NCBI RefSeq assembly: GCF_036075115.1
Contig: NZ_CP107958.1
Span: forward strand, 1,798,001-1,862,000
Reading direction: 5' to 3'
From: Streptomyces sp. NBC_00377
GTDB lineage: Bacteria; Actinomycetota; Actinomycetes; Streptomycetales; Streptomycetaceae
Length of the DNA stretch: 64,000 bases
The position numbers and the translations under genes were made by a program. The notes beneath the pieces are model-generated. The model saw nothing but the letters and a program-made list of their open reading frames with translations. It was not told the origin of the DNA and did no database searches. Shown here one piece after another: positions 1-7,844 of this stretch (within the stretch, counting starts at the first letter, position 1; every line of letters starts with the position of its first letter).

Positions 1-1
1 C

Positions 2-556
2 TCCCTGGCCCGCCGGGACGCGGTGCTCTCGCACACCGGCAACGGGGTGTACGGCGCGATGTTCGCGGCGGCGCTGATCGCGGCGGCGTTCACCGCGCCG
101 ACGGTGCGCGGCGCGCTCGACGAGGCGCTGGCCGTCGTCCCGGCGAGCAGTCGCCTCGCCCGTGCCGTACGCCGGGTCGCCTCCCTGCACGGCGCCGGTA
201 TGACCTGGGAGGACACCCTCACGACGGTGACGCAGGAGACGGCGGGCCTGGGATGGATCCACACCGTCCCGAACGTCGCCGTCCTCACCGCGGGACTGCT
301 GTACGGCGACGGCGACTTCACCCGGACCGTCACGCTCACCGTGCGCGGCGGCCTGGACACCGACTCCAACGGCGCGACGGCCGGCTCCGTGGCCGGCGTC
401 CTCACCGGGGCCTCGGCGATCCCGCGCCGGTGGACGGAGCCGCTGGAGGACACCGTGCGCAGCGCCGTGTTCGGTTTCGACGGCGCGCGTATCAGCGACC
501 TGGCGCGCCGGACGACGCGGCTGGCCGGGACCCGGGACCGGCCGCAGGAGAACTGA
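2..556 (+). CDS. ADP-ribosylglycohydrolase family protein, C-terminal part (5' end outside window)
   Basis: This is the C-terminal ~184 residues of an ADP-ribosylglycohydrolase (ARH/DraG-like) protein. The family hydrolyses ADP-ribose bonds on proteins or small molecules using a di-magnesium site. The signature seen is GGLDTDSNGATAGSVAG, matching the conserved GGDTDTxGA(I/T)AG motif whose Asp residues bind the metal. An Ala-rich helical stretch precedes it, as is usual for this all-alpha fold. The reading frame is open from the first base, so the true start and the N-terminal metal ligands lie upstream. The substrate cannot be told from this fragment. Confidence 0.85.
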   Translation, partial: SLARRDAVLSHTGNGVYGAMFAAALIAAAFTAPTVRGALDEALAVVPASSRLARAVRRVASLHGAGMTWEDTLTTVTQETAGLGWIHTVPNVAVLTAGLLYGDGDFTRTVTLTVRGGLDTDSNGATAGSVAGVLTGASAIPRRWTEPLEDTVRSAVFGFDGARISDLARRTTRLAGTRDRPQEN

Positions 557-596
557 CCCGACACGCGGCCTGCCCGCCGCCGCTTACGCTTTCCGG

Positions 597-1097
597 ATGA
601 GCAACCCCAGCACGACCGACTTCGCGGCGTACATCGCCTCCCTGCCCCGTGTCCTGGCCGGCGCCGCCGCTCTCTTCCGTGACGCCGAGGGGCGCGTCCT
701 GCTCGTCGAGCCCAACTACCGGGCGGGCTGGGCCCTTCCGGGCGGCACGATCGAGTCCGACGAGGGCGAGGGACCCCGGCAGGCCGCGCGTCGCGAGACG
801 CTCGAGGAGATCGGCCTCGACCGCGAACTCGGCCGGCTGCTCGCGGTGGACTGGTCGCTCGGCCCGGACCGGCCGCCGCTGGTGGCGTACGTCTACGACG
901 GCGGGGTCCTCGACGAGGACGACCTCAAGGCGATCCGGTTGCAGGAGGCCGAGCTGCTCTCCTGGCGGCTGGTCGCGCGCGAGGAGATCACCGACCATCT
1001 GCTCGGTTCGCTGGGCCGCCGGGTCCTGGCCGCCCTGGACGCGCTCGCGGACAGCTCTACGACAGCCGAGCTGGAGAACGGCCGCCCGGCGCACTGA
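597..1097 (+). CDS. Nudix hydrolase
   Basis: A 166-residue Nudix-fold protein that should hydrolyse a nucleoside diphosphate linked to another moiety; the substrate is unknown. The Nudix box is visible around residues 48-72: LPGGTIESDEGEGPRQ followed by ARRETLEEIGLD, with the catalytic RExxEExG helix intact. The loop between the first Gly and the REtLEE helix looks about two residues longer than the textbook spacing. The start ATG lies 40 bases after the preceding stop. The N-terminus (SNPSTTDFAAYIASLPRV) is typical of a group of Streptomyces Nudix proteins. Confidence 0.88.
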   Translation: MSNPSTTDFAAYIASLPRVLAGAAALFRDAEGRVLLVEPNYRAGWALPGGTIESDEGEGPRQAARRETLEEIGLDRELGRLLAVDWSLGPDRPPLVAYVYDGGVLDEDDLKAIRLQEAELLSWRLVAREEITDHLLGSLGRRVLAALDALADSSTTAELENGRPAH

Positions 1098-1155
1098 CCC
1101 GAGCCCTGGCCCCTGGCCTCCGGTGATCCCCGGTCGGCGTCGCCCCGCGGTCCGC

Positions 1156-1356
1156 TCAGCCCTGCACGTCGCGCGGTGCGGCGTCCACCTCGCGCAGGAC
1201 CTCGTCCCGGACGGCGGTCCTGGCCTCCGTGCGGTGGCCGCGCTCGATGTAGTCGCGCACCACGAGTTCGACGGCGTCCTGCGGGCTGCCCACACCGGTG
1301 AGCACCATGACCTCGACGACGAGTTCGGCGTCGAGCGAGACAGCGACCTTGGCCAT
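1156..1356 (-). CDS. VapB-like / DUF2191-type small antitoxin-like protein
   Basis: A 66-residue protein beginning MAKVAVSLDAELVVEVMV, then a helix with AVELVVRDYIERGHRTEAR. This resembles the ribbon-helix-helix, VapB-like (DUF2191) antitoxins. I chose the internal ATG at 1356 rather than the longer open frame because the upstream extension is Pro/Arg-rich and does not look like protein. No PIN-domain or other toxin gene is adjacent: the neighbours are a Nudix hydrolase (convergent) and a YCII protein (divergent). It may therefore be an orphan antitoxin or a stand-alone regulator. Confidence 0.6.
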   Translation of the reverse strand: MAKVAVSLDAELVVEVMVLTGVGSPQDAVELVVRDYIERGHRTEARTAVRDEVLREVDAAPRDVQG

Positions 1357-1567
1357 GTCGGGACGGTAGCACCGGCACGGCCGGTCCGGCATCGGCTCGC
1401 ACCGGCCGGATCGTCCGGGGCCCGCGGGCGCCGGGCCGGGTCCATCGGCGAAGGCCGGGAAAGTCGCGAAGAAAAGTCCGGACGAGGATGTCGAGAACCC
1501 GGGGCCGGCTTCGTCCCCGTGGTGAACGCGCCCACAATGGGTCGCACCGGTACCGAGGAGAACCACG

Positions 1568-1975
1568 ATGGCCAAGTACCTGCTGCTGAAGCACTACCGA
1601 GGCGCCCCGGAAGCGGTCAACTGCGTCCCGATGGACCAGTGGACGCCGGAGGAGATCTCGGCGCACGTGCAGTACATGAACGACTTCGCGGCCCGGCTGG
1701 AGAAGAGCGGCGAGTTCGTCGACGGCCAGGCGCTCGCTCCCGAGGGGACGTGGGTCCGCTACGACGGCGAGGGCCGCCCGCCGGTCACCGACGGCCCGTT
1801 CGCCGAGACCAAGGACCTCATCGCCGGCTGGATGGTGATCGACGTCGACAGCCACGAGCGGGCCGTCGAGCTGGCGGGGGAACTGTCGGCCGCCCCCGGG
1901 GCGGGCGGGAAGCCGATCCACGAGTGGCTCGAGCTGCGCCCGTTCCTGGGCGCGCACGCCACCGTCACGGAGTGA
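1568..1975 (+). CDS. YCII-related (DGPF) domain protein
   Basis: A 135-residue protein of the YCII/DGPF family (VTDGPFAETKDLIAGWMVIDVDS is the family signature, containing the DGPF motif at about residues 75-78). These small alpha/beta ferredoxin-like proteins are regularly encoded next to ECF42-type sigma factors, as here, and are thought to be functionally linked to them. The gene has a good ribosome binding site (GAGGAG) before the ATG. Its stop codon overlaps the start of the sigma factor, so the two are translationally coupled. Confidence 0.9.
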   Translation: MAKYLLLKHYRGAPEAVNCVPMDQWTPEEISAHVQYMNDFAARLEKSGEFVDGQALAPEGTWVRYDGEGRPPVTDGPFAETKDLIAGWMVIDVDSHERAVELAGELSAAPGAGGKPIHEWLELRPFLGAHATVTE

Positions 1976-3129
1976 CCTCGTCGATGAACGAGGCCCTGCT
2001 CCGGAGCCTCACGCCGAGCGTGCTCGGCATCCTCGTCCGCCGCGGAGCCGACTTCGCGGCGGCCGAGGACGCCGTGCAGGACGCGCTGGTCGAGGCGGTC
2101 CGCGTCTGGCCGGCCGATCCGCCCCGGGACCCGAAGGGCTGGCTGGTCACCGTGGCCTGGCGCCGGTTCCTCGACGCGACCCGGGCGGAGACCGCCCGCC
2201 GCCGGCGTGAGGACCTCGTCGACGAGGAGCCGGCGCCCGGGCCGGCGCCCGCGGTGGACGACACCCTCCAGCTGTACTTCCTGTGCGCCCACCCGTCGCT
2301 GACGCCGTCGTCCGCGGCCGCGCTCACACTGCGCGCCGTCGGCGGGCTGACCACCCGCCAGATCGCCCGGGCCTATCTGGTGCCCGAGGCGACCATGGCG
2401 CAACGCATCAGCCGGGCCAAGCGCACCGTCTCCGAGGTGCGCCTCGACCGGCCCGGCGATGTCGCCACCGTGCTGCGCGTCCTCTACCTGGTGTTCAACG
2501 AGGGCTATTCCGGCGATGTCGACCTCGTCGCCGAGGCCATCCGGCTCACCCGGCAGCTCGCGGCCGTCGTCGACCACCCCGAGGTGGCCGGTCTGCTCGC
2601 CCTGATGCTGCTCCACCACGCCCGGCGTGCCGCCCGGACCGCGTCCGACGGCAGCCTGGTGCCGCTCGCCGAGCAGGACCGCTCCCGGTGGGACACCGTG
2701 GCGATCGCCGAGGGCGTCCGGATCCTCCAGGCGGCCCTCGCCCGCGACCGGCTCGGCGAGTTCCAGGCCCAGGCCGCCGTCGCGGCGCTCCACGCCGACG
2801 CGCTCACCGCCGAGGAGACCGACTGGGTGCAGATCGTCGAGTGGTACGACGAACTCGTGGGCCTGACCGACAGCCCGGTCGTCCGGCTCAACCGCGCGGT
2901 CGCCGTCGGCGAGGCCGACGGACCGCGCGCCGGGCTGGCGGAGCTGGCGGCCCTGGACGCGACGCTGCCCCGTCACACCGCGGTGGCGGCGTACCTCCAC
3001 GAGCGCGACGGCGACCTGACGACGGCGGCGCGGCTCTACGCCGAGGCCGCCCACCGGGCGCCGGACCTCGCCGAGCGAGACCATCTGACCCGCCAGGCCG
3101 CCCGGCTCAACGCCCGCGGGAGCCGCTGA
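1972..3129 (+). CDS. ECF42-type RNA polymerase sigma factor with C-terminal extension
   Basis: A sigma-70 family extracytoplasmic-function factor of about 385 residues, far longer than a minimal ECF sigma (~180). Region 2 is seen in the first 80 residues (FAAAEDAVQDALVEAVRVWP, then PKGWLVTVAWRRFLDATRAE). Region 4 has GGLTTRQIARAYLVPEATMA and QRISRAKR. The C-terminal ~200 residues (FNEGYSGD, ALLALMLLHHARR, LNRAVAVGEADGP) are the helical, TPR-like extension typical of the ECF42 group. I took the GTG at 1972, which overlaps the YCII stop as GTGA; an ATG at 1984 is the alternative. The paired YCII gene supports the ECF42 call. No anti-sigma gene is adjacent. Confidence 0.9.
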   Translation: MTSSMNEALLRSLTPSVLGILVRRGADFAAAEDAVQDALVEAVRVWPADPPRDPKGWLVTVAWRRFLDATRAETARRRREDLVDEEPAPGPAPAVDDTLQLYFLCAHPSLTPSSAAALTLRAVGGLTTRQIARAYLVPEATMAQRISRAKRTVSEVRLDRPGDVATVLRVLYLVFNEGYSGDVDLVAEAIRLTRQLAAVVDHPEVAGLLALMLLHHARRAARTASDGSLVPLAEQDRSRWDTVAIAEGVRILQAALARDRLGEFQAQAAVAALHADALTAEETDWVQIVEWYDELVGLTDSPVVRLNRAVAVGEADGPRAGLAELAALDATLPRHTAVAAYLHERDGDLTTAARLYAEAAHRAPDLAERDHLTRQAARLNARGSR

Positions 3130-3195
3130 CGGGAGGCGCCCGCCCCCGGTCAAAACCGTTCGCCCGGCGCAGAAGGCCGGGCCTACCCTCGGCCC

Positions 3196-3930
3196 ATGGG
3201 AAAGCCTCTCGTCGCCATCCTCAGCGGTGCCGGTGTCTCCACCGACTCCGGGATCCCCGACTACCGTGGTCCGAACGGGCTGTGGCGCAGGGATCCCGAG
3301 GCCGAGAAGCTCGTGACGTACGAGCACTACATGGGCGACCCGGAGATCCGGCGGAGGTCCTGGCAGATGCGGCGCGGGATCGGGGCCCTGGGCGCGGAGC
3401 CGAACGCGGCGCACCGGGCCGTGGCCGAGCTGGAGCGGTCCGGGGTGCCGGTGCGGGTGATCACCCAGAACGTGGACGGGCTCCATCAGCTCGCCGGGAT
3501 GCCGGCCCGCAAGGTCCTGGAACTGCACGGCACCGCACGCGGTGTCGTGTGCACGCGGTGCCCGGCGCGCGGCCCGATGGAGGACGCTCTCGCCCGTCTC
3601 GACGCAGGCGAGGAGGACCCGCCGTGCCTGGAGTGCGGCGGGATCCTCAAGCCGGCCACGGTGATGTTCGGCCAGCGCCTCGACCCCGTGGTGCTGGGCG
3701 ACGCCCTCGCCATCGCCAAGGCCTGCCACGTGTTCGTCGCCGTCGGCACCAGCCTGCGGGTGCAGCCGGCGGCCGGGCTGGCCGGCGTCGCCGCCGACCA
3801 CGGGGCCCGGCTGATCGTCGTCAACGCCGAGCCGACGCCGTACGACGAGATCGCCGACGAGGTCGTCCGGGAGCCGATCGGGGCGGCGCTGCCGAAGCTG
3901 CTGGCCGGTCTCACGGCGGCGCGGTCGTGA
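3196..3930 (+). CDS. NAD-dependent protein deacylase of the Sir2 family
   Basis: A 244-residue sirtuin. Class motifs are all present: GAGVSTDSGIPDYRG (NAD binding), TQNVDGLHQLAG with HG downstream (catalytic His in LELHGTARG), the four-Cys zinc site (CTRC ... CLEC), and VAVGTSLRVQPAAGL near the end. It removes acyl groups from lysines, using NAD and releasing O-acyl-ADP-ribose. It stands as a single gene, convergent with the next one. The substrate range, deacetylase or desuccinylase, is not determined from sequence. Confidence 0.94.
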   Translation: MGKPLVAILSGAGVSTDSGIPDYRGPNGLWRRDPEAEKLVTYEHYMGDPEIRRRSWQMRRGIGALGAEPNAAHRAVAELERSGVPVRVITQNVDGLHQLAGMPARKVLELHGTARGVVCTRCPARGPMEDALARLDAGEEDPPCLECGGILKPATVMFGQRLDPVVLGDALAIAKACHVFVAVGTSLRVQPAAGLAGVAADHGARLIVVNAEPTPYDEIADEVVREPIGAALPKLLAGLTAARS

Positions 3931-3975
3931 AGGCGGGTCTGCTCGGGTCGGCGGTCACCGTGTCCGCCCCGTGCG

Positions 3976-4998
3976 TCATCCGAGGTAGGCGGGGGCGACG
4001 GCGGAGGTCATGAGGGTGCGGGCGGTGCCGCCGCCGTCGGCGGGGACGGTCCACAGGTCCGAGCCGTAGTCGCCGGGAAGGGCGTAGACGAGGGTGGAGT
4101 CGTCGGCCCACAGGGCCTGGTCGTCGACGTTGCGCCGTTCGGCGGTCGCGGTCTCCTTCATGGTGCGCAGATCGAGGACGTACAGCCGCCAGGGGGCGTC
4201 GGGCGAGGCTCCCGCGACGCGTCTCTTGTAGGCGATCCGGGTGCCGTCGGGCGAGAGGGAGGGGCATTCGACGTTGTCGTGCAGGGTGGTGAGGGTGCGG
4301 GTCGTGAGGTCGCCCCGTACGAGGTGGGTCCGGCCGCCGGTCGCCAGCGTGGCGTAGAAGCGGGTGTCGTCGGCGAAGGTGACGCCCCAGATGTTGATGT
4401 CCGCGGCGCGGTAGGTGCGGCCGTCCTCGATGACGCGGAAGGTCTCCAGGTTGTCGTCGATCGTCCAGGTCCGGGTGTCGACGACGGCGGTGCGGGTGGA
4501 GAAGTCGGTGCCGGCGTAGGAGTCGCCGCTGACGAAGACCGTCCAGGCCACCAGGTGGCCGGAGGGCGAGACCCGGGCGCGGGTGGGGATGCCGGAGACG
4601 GGGAAGCGGTGCAGCTCGCGCAGGTGCGGATCGAGCACCACCGCCCGGTAGGTGTCCTGGAGCGCGCCGTGCGCGGCCTGGAGGCAGATGCCGGTGCCGG
4701 CCGCCGCGTGGAAGCGCAGGCACTTGACGCCCGACGCGGTGCGCGGCCCCTGCGGGTCGTCGGCGGGAACGGTGGTGAGTTCGTCGCGGTGCGGGCCCCA
4801 GGCCAGGTTGCGGACCACGAGCCGTCTGCCGGTCGTGGGCCGGAGCGAGACGGCGCCGGTCCGCACGGTCGGGCCGTTCGCCTGCTGCTGGTCGCGCCGT
4901 CCCGACCGGTGGGCGGAGTACAGCACCGCCGCGGTGCCGACGGCGCCGAGCAGCACGACGGCGACCGTCAGGATCAGCAGGCGGGTCGTCCTGGTCAT
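3976..4998 (-). CDS. Membrane-anchored TolB-like beta-propeller protein
   Basis: A 340-residue protein with one N-terminal membrane helix (LLILTVAVVLLGAVGTAAVLY), followed by an extracytoplasmic region of repeated beta-propeller strands: SLSPDGTRIAYKRR, SPSGHLVAWTVF, LWADDSTLVYALPGDYG and DLWTVPADGGG. These resemble WD40/TolB-type PD40 repeats. The start ATG overlaps the stop of the upstream MFS gene (ATGA), so they form a two-gene operon. The role is not known. A sensor or chaperone associated with the transporter is possible but not shown. Confidence 0.75.
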   Translation of the reverse strand: MTRTTRLLILTVAVVLLGAVGTAAVLYSAHRSGRRDQQQANGPTVRTGAVSLRPTTGRRLVVRNLAWGPHRDELTTVPADDPQGPRTASGVKCLRFHAAAGTGICLQAAHGALQDTYRAVVLDPHLRELHRFPVSGIPTRARVSPSGHLVAWTVFVSGDSYAGTDFSTRTAVVDTRTWTIDDNLETFRVIEDGRTYRAADINIWGVTFADDTRFYATLATGGRTHLVRGDLTTRTLTTLHDNVECPSLSPDGTRIAYKRRVAGASPDAPWRLYVLDLRTMKETATAERRNVDDQALWADDSTLVYALPGDYGSDLWTVPADGGGTARTLMTSAVAPAYLG

Positions 4999-6263
4999 GC
5001 GCGCACCTCACCGGTGGGACGGAGAACGAACGAGGCGACGACGACACCGGCGGCGAGCGCGCCGGCGGCGACGGCGAGCGCCGGCCGTCCGCCCCACAGG
5101 CTCCAGGCCGCGCCGAAGGCGAGCGAGCAGACGAAGCGGGCCAGCGCCTGGCCGGTGCCGACCAGGGCCTGCCCGGCTCCCTGGTGCCGCGCCGGCACGG
5201 CGCTGGCGGTGGCGGCCGCGAGGACTCCGTCGGTGGCGGCGTAGAAGGCGCCGTGCAGGAGGAGGACGGCGGCCACCGCGGGGGCGCCGTGCCAGGGGGA
5301 CAGCACCAGGGCGTAGCCGAGCAGCAGGACGCCGTGGCCGGCCAGGAAGAGGCGGCGGCTGCCGACGCGGTCGGCGAGGGCGCCGAACGGCAGGGCGAGC
5401 AGCAGGAAGACCGCGGCGGTGCCGAGCGGCAGCAGCGGGAAGAGGTGGGCGGGCAGGTCGCCTTCGCGCTGGAGCAGGAGATAGAGGAAGGAGTCGCTGA
5501 CGGTGGTCAGGCCGAGCAGGGTGGCGCACACGGTGAGCCTGCGCAGTTCCGGACGGCGCAGCAGTGCGAGAGCGTCCCGCAGCGCCGGCCGGGCCGGTTC
5601 GGGCAGGGGCGCGGCGCCCGCAGGGGCGATGCGGCGGGGCACGAAGAGCACCAGCACCAGGACCCCGAGCACGGCGACGCAGCCGCTGACCGCGAAGACC
5701 GCGTCATAGCCGTCGACGGTGGCCCGCAGCACGGCGAAGGCGACGAGCGGGCCGAGCAGCGCGCCGGTGGTGTCCATGGCCCGGTGCACGCCGAACGCCC
5801 GTCCCCGGTGCTCGGGTTCGGTGGCCAGCGAGATCATCGCGTCCCGGGGCGCGGTGCGCAGCCCCTTGCCGGTGCGGTCGGCCGCGAGCACGACGCCGAT
5901 CGCGGGGAGGGTGTGCGCGAGCAGCAGCAGCGGCTTGCACAGGGCCGAGAGGCCGTAGCCGAGGCCCGCCACCGCCTTGTGCCGGTGGCCTCCCCGGTCG
6001 GCGAGATGGCCTCCGGCGAGCCGGACCAGGGCTCCGACGCCGTTGTTGATGCCGTCGAGGACGCCGAATCCGAGCGGTGAGAGACCGAGCCCCGCGACGA
6101 CGTAGAGGGGCAGCACGGCCGTGACCATCTCCGAGGAGACGTCCGTGATCAGGCTGACGGCGCCCAGGGCCAGCACGGTGCCGGGCACCGCGGCCGGCCG
6201 TCGCCCCGGACGGGGGTCCGGGGCGACGGCGGCCCCCGTGCCGCGGGAGTCCGCGAGATACAC
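4995..6263 (-). CDS. MFS transporter
   Basis: A 422-residue major facilitator with about 12 membrane segments. The conserved loop between helices 2 and 3 is visible as GGHLADRGGHRHKAVAG, and the domain begins VLALGAVSLITDVSSEMV, a start seen in a family of putative efflux MFS proteins. I placed the start at the GTG at 6263, six bases below the end of the phosphoesterase gene, because the open frame further upstream is antisense to that gene and has no MFS character. It is translationally coupled to the beta-propeller gene downstream. Substrate unknown. Confidence 0.85.
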   Translation of the reverse strand: MYLADSRGTGAAVAPDPRPGRRPAAVPGTVLALGAVSLITDVSSEMVTAVLPLYVVAGLGLSPLGFGVLDGINNGVGALVRLAGGHLADRGGHRHKAVAGLGYGLSALCKPLLLLAHTLPAIGVVLAADRTGKGLRTAPRDAMISLATEPEHRGRAFGVHRAMDTTGALLGPLVAFAVLRATVDGYDAVFAVSGCVAVLGVLVLVLFVPRRIAPAGAAPLPEPARPALRDALALLRRPELRRLTVCATLLGLTTVSDSFLYLLLQREGDLPAHLFPLLPLGTAAVFLLLALPFGALADRVGSRRLFLAGHGVLLLGYALVLSPWHGAPAVAAVLLLHGAFYAATDGVLAAATASAVPARHQGAGQALVGTGQALARFVCSLAFGAAWSLWGGRPALAVAAGALAAGVVVASFVLRPTGEVRA

Positions 6264-6268
6264 GGGCG

Positions 6269-7159
6269 TCAGTTCCAGATGCCGGTGATGTCGGACGCCG
6301 AGGCGGCGTTGCCCGCGTGCGTGCTCAGACCGGCCAGGTCCTCCACGGTCCGCAGGACGTTGTAGTGGTTGTAGGTGGTGGAGCTGGAGCTGCCGGGGGT
6401 GACGTGCTGTCCGTACAGGACGGTGGGGATCCGGTTGCCGGACAGCTTGTTGTCCTCGTCGAAGGTGACGGCGAGGATGCTGTTGTGGGTACTGGCCCAG
6501 GTGGCGTAGGCGCCCAGGTTGTTCTTGATCCAGGTGTCGCCGGTGGAGACCGAGCAGTCGTGCATGTCGCTGCACAGGTTCGGTACGACGAAGGAGACCT
6601 TGGGCAGGGTCGTGTAGTCGGCCGGGAACTGCGTCATGGTCTTGGCGGTGCTCGTCGGCACGTTGGAGAACCCGAACCAGGGGTTGTGTTTCTGTGCGTA
6701 CTTACCGCTGCTGCACGTCGTGGAACCCTGGCTCGGCAGCGACTCGTTGTAGCTGGCCCAGGTCTTGCCGGCGGCGATCAGCTCCGAGGCGAGGTTGGGT
6801 GCGGAGAGGGACCCGACCGGCACGCAACTGTCGTCGGTGCGGCCCTGGTTGGAGCCCGAGAACAGCATGTAGTAGTTCGGCTCGCTGGGGTGGGTGAGGC
6901 CGTACGACTGGGTGAGGCTCGCGCCGCCCGCCTTGAGGGTGTTGTTGAGGTAGGGCGCGCTGGAGCTGCCGATCACCTGTGAGTAGGCGTGGTTCTCCAT
7001 CACCACGACCACCATGTGGTCGGGGGCGGGGAGAGCTGCGGCCTGGGCGGTGGTGGCCGTGGCGGCCCACGCGCCGATCGAGGTGGCGGTGAGGGCGAGG
7101 GCCCCGGCGAGGGCGGCGAGGGGACGTCTGTTGCGCTGGGAAGCCTTGACGGCGGCCAT
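6269..7159 (-). CDS. Secreted phosphoesterase / acid phosphatase family protein
   Basis: A 296-residue exported protein of the phosphoesterase (PF04185-like) family. The signal peptide is clear: Arg-rich start, then LAALAGALALTATSIGAWAA and a cleavage site after TAQA-A. The mature part begins PDHMVVVVMENHAYSQVIG, the metal-binding MENH motif of the family, and ends with VTFDEDNKLSGNRIPTVLYG and a His-rich NHYNVLRTVEDLAGL stretch. I chose the ATG at 7159, which has a GGAGG site just upstream, over a longer in-frame extension. A PHO-box-like element lies about 70-95 bases upstream on the same strand, fitting induction under phosphate limitation. The natural substrate is unknown. Confidence 0.88.
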   Translation of the reverse strand: MAAVKASQRNRRPLAALAGALALTATSIGAWAATATTAQAAALPAPDHMVVVVMENHAYSQVIGSSSAPYLNNTLKAGGASLTQSYGLTHPSEPNYYMLFSGSNQGRTDDSCVPVGSLSAPNLASELIAAGKTWASYNESLPSQGSTTCSSGKYAQKHNPWFGFSNVPTSTAKTMTQFPADYTTLPKVSFVVPNLCSDMHDCSVSTGDTWIKNNLGAYATWASTHNSILAVTFDEDNKLSGNRIPTVLYGQHVTPGSSSSTTYNHYNVLRTVEDLAGLSTHAGNAASASDITGIWN

Positions 7160-7230
7160 GACTGTCCTCCGGACAGTAGTGACGGACGTACGGGGGTGCG
7201 GCGCCGCCACCCTAGAAGCCCTGGGCCTGT

Positions 7231-7252
7231 CCTGGGTGAAGGCCAGACGAAC
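7231..7252 (-). promoter_or_regulatory. Candidate PHO box (PhoP operator) upstream of the phosphoesterase gene
   Basis: Read on the minus strand, two consecutive 11-base units are GTTCGTCTGGC and CTTCACCCAGG. The known Streptomyces PhoP direct repeat is close to GTTCACCCAGG with an 11-base period, so the second unit matches 10 of 11. The element has the same orientation as the phosphoesterase gene and ends 71 bases before its ATG. A second pair of 11-base repeats (GGTCATGTACA, GGTCACAAACA) is found at 7289-7310 on the plus strand. A site in front of a secreted phosphatase makes biological sense, but binding is inferred. Confidence 0.5.
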
Positions 7253-7342
7253 GGTGGGCCCCGCCAGGCAAACATCCCACCAGAGACAGGTCATGTACAG
7301 GTCACAAACAACGGCCGTGGCCGGCGGCCGCGGACAGCGGTG

Positions 7343-7834
7343 CTAGAAAAGGGCGGGCGCGCGTGTCGCGCCCTCGAACTCCAGCAGGCGCTGCTTGCGT
7401 TCCAGTCCGCCGCCGTAGCCGGTGAGGCCGCCGCCGGCGCCGATCACGCGGTGGCAGGGCACGATGATGCCGACAGGGTTCTTCCCGTTGGCGAGGCCCA
7501 CCGCGCGGGAGGCGCTCGGGCTGCCCAGGGCCACGGCGAGTTCGCCGTAGGTGCGGGTCTCGCCGTAGGGGATCTTCCGCAGTTCGTCCCAGACCGAGCG
7601 CTGGAACGGGGTGCCGTGCAGGCGCAGTTCGAGGCCGAACTCCTTGAGTTCTCCGGCGAAGTAGGCCTTCAGCTGGTCCTCGGCGTCCCCGAAGAGGGTC
7701 TCGTCGCGCGGGCCGAAGTTCTCCTCGGGCGGGCGGTGGCGTTGCCCTGTCATGTAGAGGCCGCACAGGACGCCGTCGTCGGCGACGAGGGTGAGGGGGC
7801 CGTACGGGCTGTCGGTGATCGTGTGCTGTTTCAA
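7343..7834 (-). CDS. ogt: Methylated-DNA--protein-cysteine methyltransferase
   Basis: A 163-residue suicide methyltransferase that moves the methyl group from O6-methylguanine to its own cysteine. The active-site motif is IVPCHRVIG, with the usual GGLTGYGGGLERKQRLL after it and FQRSVWDELRKIPYGETRTY before it. The best start is the TTG at 7834 (LKQHTITDSPYGPL), preceded by AAGGA at 7-base spacing; no ATG or GTG fits. It follows the Ada-AlkA gene by ten bases, so the two repair genes form an operon. Confidence 0.92.
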   Translation of the reverse strand: MKQHTITDSPYGPLTLVADDGVLCGLYMTGQRHRPPEENFGPRDETLFGDAEDQLKAYFAGELKEFGLELRLHGTPFQRSVWDELRKIPYGETRTYGELAVALGSPSASRAVGLANGKNPVGIIVPCHRVIGAGGGLTGYGGGLERKQRLLEFEGATRAPALF

Positions 7835-7844
7835 GGCGGGTTCC

